Source of the DNA: Owenia fusiformis
Lineage: Eukaryota > Annelida > Polychaeta > Sabellida > Oweniidae
Assembly (NCBI GenBank): GCA_903813345.2
Contig: CAIIXF020000001.1
Location: forward strand, 36,425,366 to 36,489,365
Direction of reading: 5' to 3'
Length of the DNA: 64,000 bases
The translations under genes were made by a program, and so were the position numbers. Each line of letters starts with the position of its first letter. Positions within the stretch are counted from its first letter, which is position 1. Positions 11,811 through 24,500 of this stretch are shown one piece after another. The notes beneath the pieces were generated by a model. That model was given only the letters and a program-made list of their open reading frames with translations. It had not been told where the DNA came from and did not search any database.

Positions 11811-11985
11811 ATTAAAAGCAATTTTAGACTGTTAGATGATTTCTTATGTAATCTAGGTGATGTTGGTAGACTTCCGCAGTTAAGAAAACAAAGACTAAGA
11901 CAAAGAGAACTATATAGTAATTAATCCTTTTGTTATCACTAAATGTTAGATTCTTTATTGGACAATATTTTGACTTCTGTCTCCA
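11811..11985. repeat. Direct repeat, copy 2 (with 11319-11510)
   Basis: Partner of the preceding repeat. Both keep the same order of blocks with small insertions. No coding potential is seen. Confidence 0.8.
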
Positions 11986-12589
11986 ATTGTTATGCAGATA
12001 TGTGTATATAATCATGTGAACAACATATTACGTGGAAATTCCCGTATTCATTCTCATAAGTCTTACAGCTATTTCGCAAATGACATGCATGTAAGCCTAA
12101 ATAAAATGTGGACGTAATATTGCAGAACTGAGCGAAAAGAAAGGTTGAACAAATTAGATTAAGATATTTTATTTTTTAAATGCACAAAGGGCAACAGTTG
12201 AAGAGCAAAAATTAAAGGCGTTGTGAAATAGATCGTGCTTTTGTATGATCCTCTTCTATAGTGCCCTACCCTTTGCATTCGTTCGACTTCACTTCTTAAA
12301 AGAGAGTTTTGTCTTCTCGTAGTATATAACTAGACTCTGCACGTAGCGTACTAGTGCCCCTATTAGCCATGTACAGGGGCGTAGTCAACTTTCAGTCGGG
12401 GGATGTGGGGTTCGATTGCCAAAAAAACAATATCGGATTTCAGTCTGAGACAAATGGTCAAACATGAGTTTCAACAAACTTCTAGAATTACCTTATGTAA
12501 ATATTTACGTTAGCTTGTTTAATTAAGGTCTGACGTTATGAAAACAAAGTGCCATTAATTTCTGAACCGTATAATACAGTATCATCTGT

Positions 12590-12760
12590 TTGGTCTCGGT
12601 ATATTCCAGTTTAATTTGTATTATACAAAAAATGATATGTATAATTTGTATTATACCACTTTGAAACCTGTTATAATAGAAAATGATATGCGTATAATAC
12701 TGTTTAATCTGATCCTGACTTAAATTATATCAGGTTAAACTGGAATATATTTTGGTTTAA
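12590..12760. repeat. Imperfect palindrome around TATAAT-rich sequence
   Basis: The block tatattccagtttaat at the left matches attaaactggaatata-type sequence (gttaaactggaatatat) at the right in inverse orientation. The interior is rich in ataatacg/gtataat blocks. Probably a small fold-back element. Confidence 0.5.
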
Positions 12761-12940
12761 TCGGGTATCATTCTCTAATGATATTTGAGTCCGGATCAGA
12801 TGTTATAATATTGAATGATACTTTCTGTGATATTGGATTAAACAACAAATTAAACATCAATATAAGATGTTATCACAAGTATTAATCATAGGATTTTACA
12901 TAGTGTAGGACCAAAATCTAGCGGGACAATCCATTCGTTC

Positions 12941-13106
12941 ACTGGTGTCAGCGTATTTATAGTCCTGGATTATATTGTTTACCAATACAGAAAATATAGT
13001 CCGGTTAATACCACACACCCTAGGACACCAGGTCGGACCTAGTGTCCTAGGGTGTATGGTCCCCCGGACCATATATTCAGGGAGACTATATTTACTCTGA
13101 CACCAT
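12941..13106. mobile_element. Palindromic mini-element
   Basis: Left end actggtgtcagcgtatttatag matches the right end ctatatttactctgacacca in reverse complement. The centre holds a second palindrome, caccctaggacacc...ggtgtcctagggtg-like. A diverged relative lies near 6374-6562. It directly abuts the larger inverted-repeat element that begins at 13111. Confidence 0.6.
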
Positions 13107-14090
13107 TACCACGGTGTTATAGCATGACGGTTACGACAAGGCGATTTGCAAAATTTTGCGGTAACGATAACAAAAAATGGCGGATTGGAAAGGCAGCATA
13201 TCCTCTTTCTCGCCTGTAGGCAAGATTAACAGATAAGATTTCGTTCCATTCGGTGACGTATATATGGATGGTTATAAAGACTGGGTCAAATCTGCCAGGT
13301 GGGCTACAAGAAGCAGAATATAAGCTACCGACTGAGATATCCAAGTTCATAATTTTTAGTCCATTTTCGTGTTTTCTCAGTATATGTGCCTCAGAGCCAC
13401 TCAAACTATTAACAGTAAGTAAACTGTGTATAAACAAGCCATAAAATGACAAATCCAGAACAGGAACGTGGTCATATTGTAAATAATAAGGTTTCAAACG
13501 CAATGTCGTTAGACGACTACGTATGAATTCTATGGAGGGTAACGTATTGCATTAGGGGAACATGGGGCAAAACGGCCCTCTGGGGCAAAGTGGCCCATCG
13601 AAATATCTTTTGAACTATAAAAAGATGGTTCTTCAAAAATCACAAAATCGAATTTTGAAATATCTGACACCTTCTCGAGCGTCCATTTTTTTTTGGGATA
13701 ACCAAGCAGCGTCTCGCTTTACGTAAGGGGTAATTCTACTTTTCACCCTCTTTTTGGAAATTACCCATCTCACGAGAATCTCTAAAAAATCCGGCAACAA
13801 TAGAATATCGTTTTGATTTAACATTTTACATAGAGTGTGCACATTTATTCTTTATTTGTAAAACTTTCGAGCTTCAAATATTAGGCAAATTAAAATGACG
13901 TCTATTTGAAAATTCACATGTCTTTGGGGCAAAACGGCCCACACATGTTATAACATACAAAAATCGTATTGTGCAAGAGCAATTGGTTTTCAAATGTAAC
14001 AATTTTAACATCTGGCTTGTGCCTAATTTCCTTCCGACACATATCGAATGACTAGAATTATGGTAGGGGTTAAGAATACTTTATCACAGG

Positions 14091-15662
14091 CTGGTATCGA
14101 AAAATTTGTCCGCTGTGACGGAGCGTGCTATTTTGCATAGAAACACTAAGAAACCAACACAATTTATTTTTTTACTCATATGTTTCGCTATACCAAAGAA
14201 AGTTTCTTACTCAATGCAATGGGTATATCATTTGCGGGTAACTTTATCTTTTGTTTGAAGTCCAACAACGCTAAGAGTAAGAGCTATTGAAAACGGCGCC
14301 GGGGTACTTTTATTTCTTTTTAATGGTACAATATAGCGACACAATAATATTTACATATTTTTTAAGGATAACTCTGAAGGTATTAATGATATCTTGATGT
14401 ATTGGGTATTTTTAATATTTTTTATAAAAAATAATGTTTACATTTTTTGTCAGCTGTGACGGAGCAGTTTTAACTGTGGACTACGTTAAGAATTTAAGAT
14501 TCAAATTATACCTTTTAAAAGTACCATAAGAAGAGAGAACGTCACAAATCACTTTCCTAAATTATGACAAGTAGCCTCTGAGAGATCTGGGGTAATGTAA
14601 ATCTGAGATAGAAAAACTCTTAGCATTTTTCGGAGGTTTGTACTGAAATCAACATGAATCAACATGGTGTAAACTCAACATAATATTTCTAATACGTTTT
14701 CGCCAAGACGTCTTAGAATGTCACGTGTAGTGTAAATTGTTACGCGGAATATGGCATACATTCATGGTTGCGCGGTATTTGTGATACGGGTGAATATGCC
14801 ATACTCACCTGCGGTATATGGCATATTTTTGTATCGTGTTTACCGCGTAACATAAATAGGGATAATATGAATTTATTCGAAATAGCGCGCAGACATCCTG
14901 CATTCCGACAGATGTATAACCTTTTACCACATAATATTACTGTATATAAGTTACCATAAAAAATGACCATGTCAGGTGATGGATCCACAGTAGGCACAAC
15001 GAAAGGCAAATACCCTATACTGAAATAAAGTTGACTATATCATTTTCATGAGTTACCATGCATAACTTGGATTACAGTACAAACTGAGAAAAGAAGCTTA
15101 AAGAGTTGTCGTATATACATCTCAGAATTTGAATTGTGTACTTTTATTCCGTTTTATTTTTCAGAATACTTTAAGAAAGAGATTTGATACGCTCCCTCCT
15201 CTAACGTGTAGTTATAAAGAGATATATTATAAATCTAAATTCTTAACGTATTTCAGATTTGAAACTGCTCCGTCACAGCGGACAAAAAATTTAAACATTT
15301 TTTATTGAAAAAATTAAAAATACCCAATACATAAAGATCTCATTAATACCTTCAGAGTTATGCTGAAAACATATGTAAATATTATTGTGTCGCTATATTG
15401 TATCATTAAAAAGAAATAAAAGAATTGGTACATTTTGGAGTATGATACTCCGACGCCGTTTTCAATAGCTTTTACTCTTAGCGTTGTTGGACTTCAAACA
15501 GAAGTTAAAGTTACCCGCAAATGATATATTCATTGCATGGAGTCAGTAATTTTCTTTGATATAGCAAAACATATGAGTAAAAAAATAAATTGTGTGGATT
15601 TCCTAGTGTTTCTATGCAAAATAGCACGCTCCGTCACAGCGGACAATTTTTTCGATACCAGC
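14091..15662. repeat. Long inverted repeat, arms about 415 bp
   Basis: Left arm contains tgtccgctgtgacggagcg, aagtccaacaacgctaagag and tatagcgacacaataatatt. The right arm carries their reverse complements in mirrored order (cgctccgtcacagcggaca, cttagcgttgttggactt, aatattattgtgtcgctata). Spacer about 730 bp. Confidence 0.9.
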
Positions 15663-15887
15663 CTGTGTTTATCTGTCAAAGGTTTGAACGTCTGAGATAA
15701 GATGTTTGTGGACGAGTCTTGTAATTGATTAATTTTGGTTTCAAAACCCATGTAACAGAGGGTGGGCCGTTTTGCCCCACCCATGGGCCGTTTTGCCCCA
15801 CTCTCGACAATATTTTTGACCATTGAAAAATCACAGAAGATAGTCCTAGGAAAGTATAAAACACTCGAAAAATGTAAACCACAAACC

Positions 15888-16080
15888 ATTAACTAGAAAA
15901 ACAGCAACTCCACGGAGTAGCAAATCCCACCGAACAAAACATATTATGCTTATTATAGCTAGTGTAATGTTGAAATGTTTGTGTACTCTGTGATAGAAGC
16001 ATGAAATTTGGCACAAAGTTAGTTTATACCATTGTTAACTAGATAACGGCAACTCCGCGGAGTAGCAAATCCCAACGAAC
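15888..16080. repeat. Dispersed unit, cggagtagcaaatccca, two copies
   Basis: The block ttaactaga..acagcaactc / cggcaactccgcggagtagc, then aaatcccaNcgaacaaaata, occurs at about 15889 and 16037. A diverged form is at about 5978-6030 (aacagcaaatccgcggatta). Non-coding dispersed repeat. Confidence 0.7.
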
Positions 16081-16723
16081 AAAATATCAATTAGCGAATT
16101 CCAATCAATTATACTCATTACATTGGTTAAAATTGAAAAAATTAGATTTTAGAATTGCGAATTCCTGCAAAGCAGCCATTTTGAATTTTCTGAGATACAA
16201 ATCTGAAAAATAATACCATAATTGTGATCTACTCCAAAATTCCTTCAATTTGAGTATAATATAGCCATACTTTGAAGGGATCAAAAAATTATTGCGAAAT
16301 CGTACATTAGACGGCCATTTTGAATTTTACGAGGCTCAAATCAGAAAAAGATACAATATTTGCAATCTACTCTTAATTGCCTTTCATTTGAGTATAATAA
16401 AGCTATACTTAAGAAAGATCTAAAAATTAGCGAAAATTTCTGTTTTCCTGTCCCCCCATAGACGGCCCCTGGGGGTCAGGATGAAAAACACAGAATATCT
16501 GTGAAATAGATAAATGTTGTGAATATACTACCAAAATTTCAAACAATAATATTAATTACTTTGGTTCAGAATGAAAAATTTATGATTTTTGCGAAAAAGT
16601 CCCGTCATTTTTTAAGCGGCGGCCATCTTGAAAAAATCTTTTTTTTCGTAAAACTATTCACCAATATACATCTTTCCACTAAATATGAAGAAAATCCGTC
16701 TACTAGTATTTGAGTTATCTTCC

Positions 16724-16884
16724 GGACAGACGGACGGACTGACTGACGGACTGACTGACTGACGGACTGACTGACTGACGGACTGACGGACTGACGGACT
16801 GACTGACGGACTGACGGACTGACGGACTGACGGACTGACGGACTGACGGACTGACGGACTGACGGACTGACGGACGGACGGAGG
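16724..16884 (+). repeat. GACGGACT/GACTGACT microsatellite
   Basis: About 160 bp of gacggact and gactgact octamers in phase, ending ggacggacggagggc. It is followed by ctatatccctaccgaacttc and gggataataa, a composite often seen in dispersed invertebrate repeats (recalled, not checked). Confidence 0.95.
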
Positions 16885-18342
16885 GCTTCACTATATCCCT
16901 ACCGAACTTCGTTCGTTGGGATAATAAAGCGGAACATCAAAGTGCGCGATGATTGACAGTTACGAAAATACCCCGTACAGCACAACTTAAAATTAAATTT
17001 TTTGGGCCGCTTTGCCCCATGTTCCCTTAGATGTACATTAGATATTTAGCGGACGGTTACGTGCATCTACATCGTTCAAGTTAAGGTTGCTAGGTCTGAT
17101 AGCCTCTTTCCATGCACTTGTTATAATGGGTAAGAAATGGAATATTGAATTGATTTTATTTTTGTTTTTAGGAGTCGCAAGAGACGCTCTTGTTTGAGCC
17201 TCTATAGGGCAAGGAAAAAATTGTGTCTTGCTTTATTTATGAAACCAATTTAAGTGAAAAAGATAGCAATGAAGAGGCTAAAGAAGAATTAGCATCAAGT
17301 TCTGATGAATATGACAAAATTGAATCTGGGATACATATTTGAACGAGGTTCGCATAACCGTCAATCAATTTTTTGCGCAACCGCAAATTAAAAATACAAT
17401 ATTATGGCTTAAAGGACAACTGAAATAGCTTTCCTCAACTTGCAGCTACAAAAATGCGGTTTTCTCCATTGTAAGCCCAACGTTGAGTTCTTGCGATAGC
17501 CATTATAAAATAAATGTTAAATAACTGCTAACGGTCATAGATAGCGAAATAGAACTAACTGATCAATCAAATTGGCCCCCACGTGATTAGTGACGTCATA
17601 TACAAAATATAGCTTTGGTTTATTGATTCCTTAGTGATCACAACGTCACGGCAACCATAGGATTGTTGTGTAAACAAATAACAATACATTTTGGCATTAT
17701 GACGTCATGATTTAATGGACCAAAACGGGCCACGTGGGGGCCAGTGAGAGATCACGTGGGGGCCAATAACGTCACAACCAATTCGAATATTGCTTATTAA
17801 GCAGCTATAACGATCGTTAGAGTGAAATAATTTTCACACTTCTGATGAGAAAACATGTCCAAATACATTTATCAAAAAATTATATTGATTCCTTTAGGTT
17901 AAAAATACCATTTCATATCTGCTTTAAGTAGAACATATTAGGTGGTTTCCAATGCTAAATTGGCTTTTTATGATCGTTTGTAGGTTACATCTCTATACCC
18001 CGAGGTCGTTAGGCAATGTAGACCATGCCCTAACGACAAAAATAAACAAATTACTAAATTTTGTGTAGTTTTCAATTTCAAACTCAACAGTTTTTCGCTT
18101 ATTTTATGTTATCCCCGGGCATCAATTTGCAAAGAATATGTTCAAAATATACATTACTAAATGCACCACCGAATGCGATGCCTACAAAAATCGTTCATCC
18201 TTTTATTGATACACTGTAGAAGAAAATAATGCACCAACCTTAGTTTTCTGTTCCATCGTGGCCATTTTATTGGATAAATCAGCGATCGTAGTCGTCTAAT
18301 CTCGTTTTCAGACGTGTCGTAACTGTCATGCTATAACACCGT

Positions 18343-19442
18343 AATTCAGGACCGTAATTACATGACTTCAAACATGCAGAAAGTCATCAAAATAAAAATA
18401 TTTCAGAAGTTGACGGTTTCGTCTTAATAAATCGTTTTTTAAGAGTTATTCTATGTACAAGCTAATTAAAGATTCTGAAGTGCCATTTTATATAATCTTT
18501 AATATATTTTCACAAGTTTTATGATTATTTCACATTTTTCGATATTTTACGTAAACATTATGTGGTATCTCAGGGCAACCCCGAAAAGTCTTTCAAAATC
18601 ATGCATTTTTTTACCATTCTGAGCACTTTTCAGTGATTTTGGCCATTTTTGAACCAGAGTTGTCAAATGTACGGGCCTGCACTTTACACTCCCTCTTGGG
18701 GGTCATAGCCACTGCACTATAACCTGTAAATATGTTACATTGATTTTGATACAAAGAATATTATATAATGTTATATCTGTCAATTTCAAGAAAATCACAC
18801 CGCTACGTTTAAAAACAATTAAGGTGAAACATAATTCTCAGTGTTTCACACAGATCATGCAATATGAATAACTGTACTACATGATACCATGATTGGGACA
18901 GCTGATCATACTGCGTGAATAAGGGAGGAAAGGATACCAAGTACCATTGGTTTAAGGATTTAAGCCCTGTACTCGTGCAATGTGGAAGGTGCTGCTTTCT
19001 AAAAACGAGATGCGCAGCAACACCTGAAAGGAATGGCCATTCAAAATACATCGAATTTTGGGCTTAAATTATTTTCACACATTGCAAAATATCCTCCCCC
19101 ATGTCACTTAAAATATCCAAAATCACTAAAAGAACATATACACTATATACAGTGCGATTGAACATATACAACAGTTGTATATGAAACCTTTTGCAAGAGT
19201 CAAGTTTGCAAAGCAACAATTTCAATCTGTAGAGGCAAGTTGTCACCTTGACAACTACATAAGGAATGACCTTGGATGCGATGATTGGTCACATAATGTA
19301 CTGCAGTTATACGAAATACTGTGTTCTGATTGGCTGGAATCGGACACACCTTGCACGTATGTGTGAATTTAATTTAATAACATCAATACTTTTCAATTTG
19401 TGTTATGAAAAGAAGTTCTTGGTTTAAGACTAAATCACAATC
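18343..19442. other. Intergenic, no gene recognised
   Basis: AT-rich with scattered short frames. The segment gaaatactgtgttctgattggctggaat (about 19313) recurs in slightly changed form at about 50633, so part of it is a dispersed repeat. Confidence 0.5.
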
Positions 19443-19509
19443 ATGAAAAAGTTGACAATACTATATACATCGTTATTGTTCTGTTCATTGAATCAGAATA
19501 ATGCTGAAG
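19443..19509 (+). CDS. Possible signal-peptide exon, unassigned
   Basis: An ATG opens 22 codons (MKKLTILYTSLLFCSLNQNN, then AE) and runs into AAG|gtaaga, a strong donor, ending in phase 1. The basic start, hydrophobic core and small residues look like a secretory signal. No downstream exon was identified, so this may be chance. It could be the first exon of a + strand secreted protein. Confidence 0.22.
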
Positions 19510-19664
19510 GTAAGACGTGATATTACTACTAACGATCTGGTAGGAATCTGTGCCTGGATGCATTTCATTCATTCTTTGTAATGATGCATATGATACACAG
19601 GCAATCAAGCGTCTAATTATATACAATTCAGTAGTGTGGAGATATTTTAAGTCCATGGATATGT

Positions 19665-20735
19665 GAGGGTTATGTTATGGGAGGTTTTGGATATGGGGTA
19701 TATGCCCGGAGGGCACGAGGTAAGATATCATATTTCCCGAGGGATATACCCCATATCCAAAACCGAGCATCACATAACTAATTTATCCTATGACAAGTGA
19801 CTTTTGTCCCTTTATCCAAAACCAACCGTACATAACAGATGTATTTCATACCTACTGAGGTTCTAGGTACATCATACCTTATAAAGATCCAAAATTCCAA
19901 AACATACTTAAGGTACGCGTTTTCTTTGTCTTTGTCTTGTGAAAAAAAATTTTGAAAAAAAAATTGAAAAAAATAAAAAATGTGAAAAACTTTTGGACAA
20001 AAATCTTTAAAAAGATTTTTTTTTAAAAATAAAAAATAAATTTTGAAAAAAAAATTTGAAAAAAATAAAAAAAATAATGTTTTCCCGGGAATATTGGTGC
20101 GGTAGATATACAGCGGGAGATATACAGCGGCCGGGAGATATAGAGGTTCTTATATGAGTACCTGTGCAAGATCGTCCATTCTTGATGAGCTTTGATAATT
20201 CTTCTTTATCGAGTCGAAGACGAGATAAAGAAACATTATCAAAGCGAGTCAAGAATGGACGATATTGCACAGGTACGAGTACAAGAAAGTTTTTCTCATA
20301 TGACTCTGTATTATGCCATATTTTCACCATTTTATCATAAAACTTAGTGAAAAATAGCTTCAAATTAATTGAACTTCATCTTTCAATTGTTATGACGTCA
20401 TAACAATATTGAAGAAAGTACATAGATACACGTGGCAACATAGCTCCATTGTTATGACGTCACAGCTTAGTTTTGTAGAATTAGCATGGATACTCATAGC
20501 AACGGTGTGTCCGTTGCCATGTTGATGATGTTTATAGACCAGTGATGTCACAAGTAAATCTCATCTTGCACGTGTGACTTTTTAGGATGAAAGATGGCAA
20601 TATCTTGCATGGGGTAAAGATGGCTGTATCTTTGTTAGTCATATGAGAAATATATATATGTCCCGCTCCTCCAAGATATCGATTTTATATCCCGCTGTTA
20701 TGTACCTGGAACCTCACTTATCATAGGATAAATTA
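19665..20735. mobile_element. Fold-back element built from palindromes
   Basis: Left: a 115-bp hairpin, gttatgttatgggaggtttt...ccaaaaccgagcatcacataac. This is followed by aatttatcctatgacaagtg, whose reverse complement (cacttatcataggataaatt) closes the element at the right. The hairpin is related to the one at 33111-33255. A long A-rich tract lies at 19940-20075. Confidence 0.65.
20156..20276. repeat. Hairpin, arms about 50 bp
   Basis: gtacctgtgcaagatcgtcc and attcttgatgagctttgata on the left pair with tatcaaagcgagtcaagaat and ggacgatattgcacaggtac on the right, around a short loop. It lies inside the larger fold-back element. Confidence 0.9.
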
Positions 20736-20910
20736 AACTATCTATCGGCGATTGATTAAAAACTGATGGAAGAATACGCTTACATCGTATTCTGTTTTAC
20801 CATTATTGCACATGCCACGTGTTAGTCCATTTGTCAGTGCCACGCCTATGCATCCAATAGTGAACCTATGAATTGCTAAAAACACGATGTTTTGGTTAAT
20901 TTATAACGAT

Positions 20911-21010
20911 AAAGCTCTCCTGAAGAGATTTAGCGGGTTGGACAAAACGTTATATGATTATTTCCCAAAGGTTGCCCTTTGTCCAACCCAGCTAAATCAC
21001 TTCATGACAC
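20911..21010. repeat. Small palindrome downstream of the THSD7-like stop
   Basis: tgaagagatttagcgggttg and gacaaa pair with tttgtccaacccagctaaat and cacttca. It may lie in the 3' UTR of the - strand gene. Confidence 0.7.
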
Positions 21011-21297
21011 CCTCATAATAGTGATTCCACAATAAAACATGTGTTTTTACAAATTCAAATGTTCAAAAAATGACACCTCGACTATGAGAGTTTCAGTTTT
21101 ATGGTACCCACATGAAAAAGCTCAGAGTTAAACGTAGTACATGCATGCTTCGTCTCTATGAAGTAAGCTCTCTCAGAGAGTTCGACCAATTTACGCCGTC
21201 ACGTCCATATATGCGGGCAACACCACCACGAGTTATTGTATGTCTGGGGAATAACACCAGTATTTAGATATTATATTTAAAAGATAAATCAATGGTG

Positions 21298-21568
21298 TCA
21301 TATGCTTGTCATGTCAGTTCCCCCATTCTGTGAGCTCGTGGGGGTGTCTTGCTCCAAAGCAACAACGGGACATCCATGTTTGTGCCTAGGTGGTTTCTTT
21401 GGTCGCGTTCTCGGAGTCCCCGGGCTAACAACCACAGAGTCCCAATGAGAGCACCCCGCCAATTGGGACTCTATAGGTTCTCTATGTGATGAGGTTTGTG
21501 ATATCTTTGAAAACTGCACTTTGTTACTTTTGGAATGCTTCTTGTTGCCCTTGTTTTGAACTTTGAGA
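21298..21568 (-). CDS. THSD7: THSD7-like terminal exon: cytoplasmic tail
   Basis: Acceptor tctcgttgcag. The frame is open from the splice site to TGA (21300-21298). The first base completes a Cys codon with the TG left by the transmembrane exon, matching the Cys at the membrane border of vertebrate THSD7. Tail: LKVQNKGNKKHSK, then PGTPRTRPKKPPRHKHG (basic, proline-rich), ending DMTSI. It does not show the YDGDxDM ending I recall for vertebrates. Placement 10 kb from the previous exon rests on phase match and coding character. Confidence 0.68.
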
Positions 21569-24500
21569 CTGCAACGAGAAATTAAAATGAATTACATGAT
21601 GTTCACCATTTCTAAAATAGAATAACTTGGTATTGACACAACAAATGTTACTGCCAATTGGTTGCAAGTACACAAAAACTAAACAATAGCAGAGCGGGGC
21701 GTTTTAAGCAGAAGTTGTTAAAAGCATTCCTGATATTTGTGCTGAAAATATCAAATCAAAAAATTAAAGCCTATTCTAGAACCAACGTAGTCTTCTATGT
21801 GACTGTGATCGACGTACCCCCTCCTTATCTACTTCACCTTAATTAACAAACGACAGTGGCCATATCAATATGTCACAATACGTATAAGTGATGAATGATG
21901 ACATAAACACAAAACTGGAAGGGAGCTTTCTAAAAAATGCATAGCATCTAACAAACAAAACACTAAATTACACAACATGGAAACTATCCAGTATAATCCT
22001 ATAATCATGGTTGAAATTTGCAGATAGTATATCAACTCTTCTATTACACGGTTCACTGAGTTACGATCTACTAAAAACTAATAATTCTTGCTTGGCATAA
22101 ATATCAACAAAATTAGACCTACTTGTAGATCTAGATCTACCTTTATTAACTGTCAATGTTTCAGTATCTGTCACAGAAAATACCTCTTCTCTTTCAAGTC
22201 TGAAGGTGGTGCGATGCTGGTTTATGTCATCCTTCTTCATATAGCGACTATAATAATAAAAGATACATGCAAAGCTATACATCCATCCTACCAAGGTACG
22301 TGAACTTACAATTTCCATGCCAGATTATATCTAGACAGCATTAACTGCATAGAAAAAAATATTGCGTAATCTGCCTAGATTTTCGCATATTATTGTCAAT
22401 AATTATTTTGTGGCCTTTCTTCAAATATCTTTGACAATGTATTCATTAATTAAGGCCTCATTATGACAAAAGGTCATTAATGCATTTTTTGTCAATGTTC
22501 TCTGATTAATTAATTATTTCTCAACTTGGTCATTCTGCAAATCATTTTTGTCAATGTTTTGATTGATTAATAATTTCTCAATGTCATTCTGGAAATTATT
22601 TTTGTCAATGATCTGAATCGAATCAAATCTCAAGGCCATTCTGCAAATTATTTTGTCCATGTTCTGAATGATTTAAATCTCAAGGTCATTCTACAAATTA
22701 AATTGTCAATGTTCTGAATGATTTAATTTCCAAGGTCAATCTGCGAATCATTTTTGTCAATGTTTTGATTGATTAATAATTTCTCAATGTAGTCATTCTG
22801 GAAATTATTTTTGTCAATAACCTGAATCTTAAGGTCATTCTACAAATTATTTTGTCAATGTTCTGAATGATTTAATTCTCAAGTTTTGGAAATTATATTT
22901 GACAATGCTATGATCGATTATTTCTCATTAGACCTCATTCTGCAAATTGTTTTTGTCACTTGACTCAGTATACTTGTACAGTATACTTAAAAGGAGAGAC
23001 AATTGAGTTCAACATAATCTCGCTGTTCCAGTTGTCCGATATATCAGTGGATGATTTACGTATGTGTCAATTTAATTATTTTACGCCATGATAAAAAACG
23101 AGAAGAATGGAAATAGGCACCATAGCGGTAATTCCTTGTACGACTCGTCCTCCGGAGTCTTTGCCGTAAATACTAAAACATACAAGTATTTTTGGTAAAA
23201 ACGCTAAGAAAACATTCCATTTTTTTAAAACAGATGTTTCGATATGCTAGAAATTAATATACCCCGTGCAATGAGTATAAATAACATTCGTGGGCAATGC
23301 CTGGTTCACATTTGCTCCGATCCATCGGCCGGCGCCCGCCCGATTTGTTTTGTTCAATATTGTATTCAATTTTGAACAAAATACTCAATCGCCCAGGCGT
23401 CGTAGTGAAAATCGGAGCAAATGTGACCAAGGCATAACCTTTACTTCTGTTTGTACACACCCCTCCATAAGTTTGGCAACCTTAGCTTCCCCATTGAACT
23501 ACGTGTTAAAGCCCCTTTACCTTTGAATTTTTATTTACTTGACCTGCGATGAAAATACTTATACTATTGATGGAAACGTAATTTGACTTTATTTCCAATA
23601 CCTCCAATTTTTTTCAAATTGATGATAAAGGATAGTTATCGATATGGAGAACTGAATTAAACAATGTTTTTCTTTTAAACCAATTTATGAAAATATTCTG
23701 TAAAAAACACGGTCCTTTATGTTATGTTGACTGATTGCGACAATTTAATGCAAAAATTATTTATATAAATTTTATAAGTGTTTTTGATAACATTTTTGTT
23801 TTTTAGTACAAATGTTTTTTGTTCCATTCTACCAATTCTTGAGAATGAAATAAAATGTCTTTCTGAACCTCGTTGGAACAAAATAGCATATACAACATTT
23901 TGTCAGACCTCTCAATATTATATAGTTATACAAAGGGATTTTTGGTTGATTTTAGAAAAAAGCATTCAAAAATTAAAACAAAGCCCCTTAAAATAGATAA
24001 AAATTAAGATAAACCTTTTATTTCATTAAGATACTTTTTAAAATCAACCAAAATTTCCTTTGTACAATTACAATATTGAGAGACCTAAACACGAACTGTG
24101 TTTATGTCATTTTGTTCCAATGAGGTTAGGAAAGATGTTTCATTTCATTCCGAACATACGATACCAAGAACAAAAGAAGTGTCTGATGTGTTTTCTAAAG
24201 CAATATATATATGTACTTTTTTCAAATTATATTGTTACCATTCAAAAGAAAACCATTAAATTGACGATGTGTAAAATTTTTAGAATTTTTGATGACTGGT
24301 TTAAGAGAAACGTGCGTTCAAAAAGTTCAAAATATCGATATCAATTCTTTGATGAATTTTTGAAAATCGACATTCCCATGTTAACCAATGGGAAATGGTA
24401 GGTTTGCCGCAAGTCATGTGGCAGAATATCCATCCATCCGAGTCCTTGCAAAAATACATGTTAAGTAGGCAATTGAAATCGCTAACTTTATTTCACAAAA

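Larger units (their letters stand above)
13555..17027. mobile_element. 3.5-kb TA-flanked inverted-repeat element (GGGGCAAAACGGCC ends)
   Basis: Terminal inverted repeats ggggaacatggggcaaaacg (left) and gccgctttgccccatgttcc (right), each bordered by TA. Inside are two further long inverted arms (about 14091-14505 and 15238-15662). The motif gggccgttttgccccac is repeated near 15763 and 15785. No intact transposase frame is seen, so it is probably a non-autonomous Tc1/mariner-type or related element. Confidence 0.7.
13111..18342. mobile_element. 5.2-kb inverted-repeat element with nested insertion
   Basis: Left terminus acggtgttatagcatgacgg (13111) and right terminus tgtcatgctataacaccgt (ending 18342) are inverted repeats with one mismatch over about 26 bp. 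The body outside the nested insertion (13555-17027) has no intact transposase. Around 17170-17340 a short acidic stretch (EKDSNEEAKEELASSSDEYD) follows an acceptor-like tag, possibly a remnant of a transposase N-terminus. That reading is speculative. Confidence 0.65.

Noticed and set aside
13117-13503. 128-codon - strand frame at the left end of the 13111-18342 element
   Set aside because: No transposase motif is visible, and it begins in the terminal inverted repeat. Kept only as part of the element.
22395-22955. CRISPR-like array
   Set aside because: The repeats are degenerate with no unique spacers of constant length, and the genome is animal-like.
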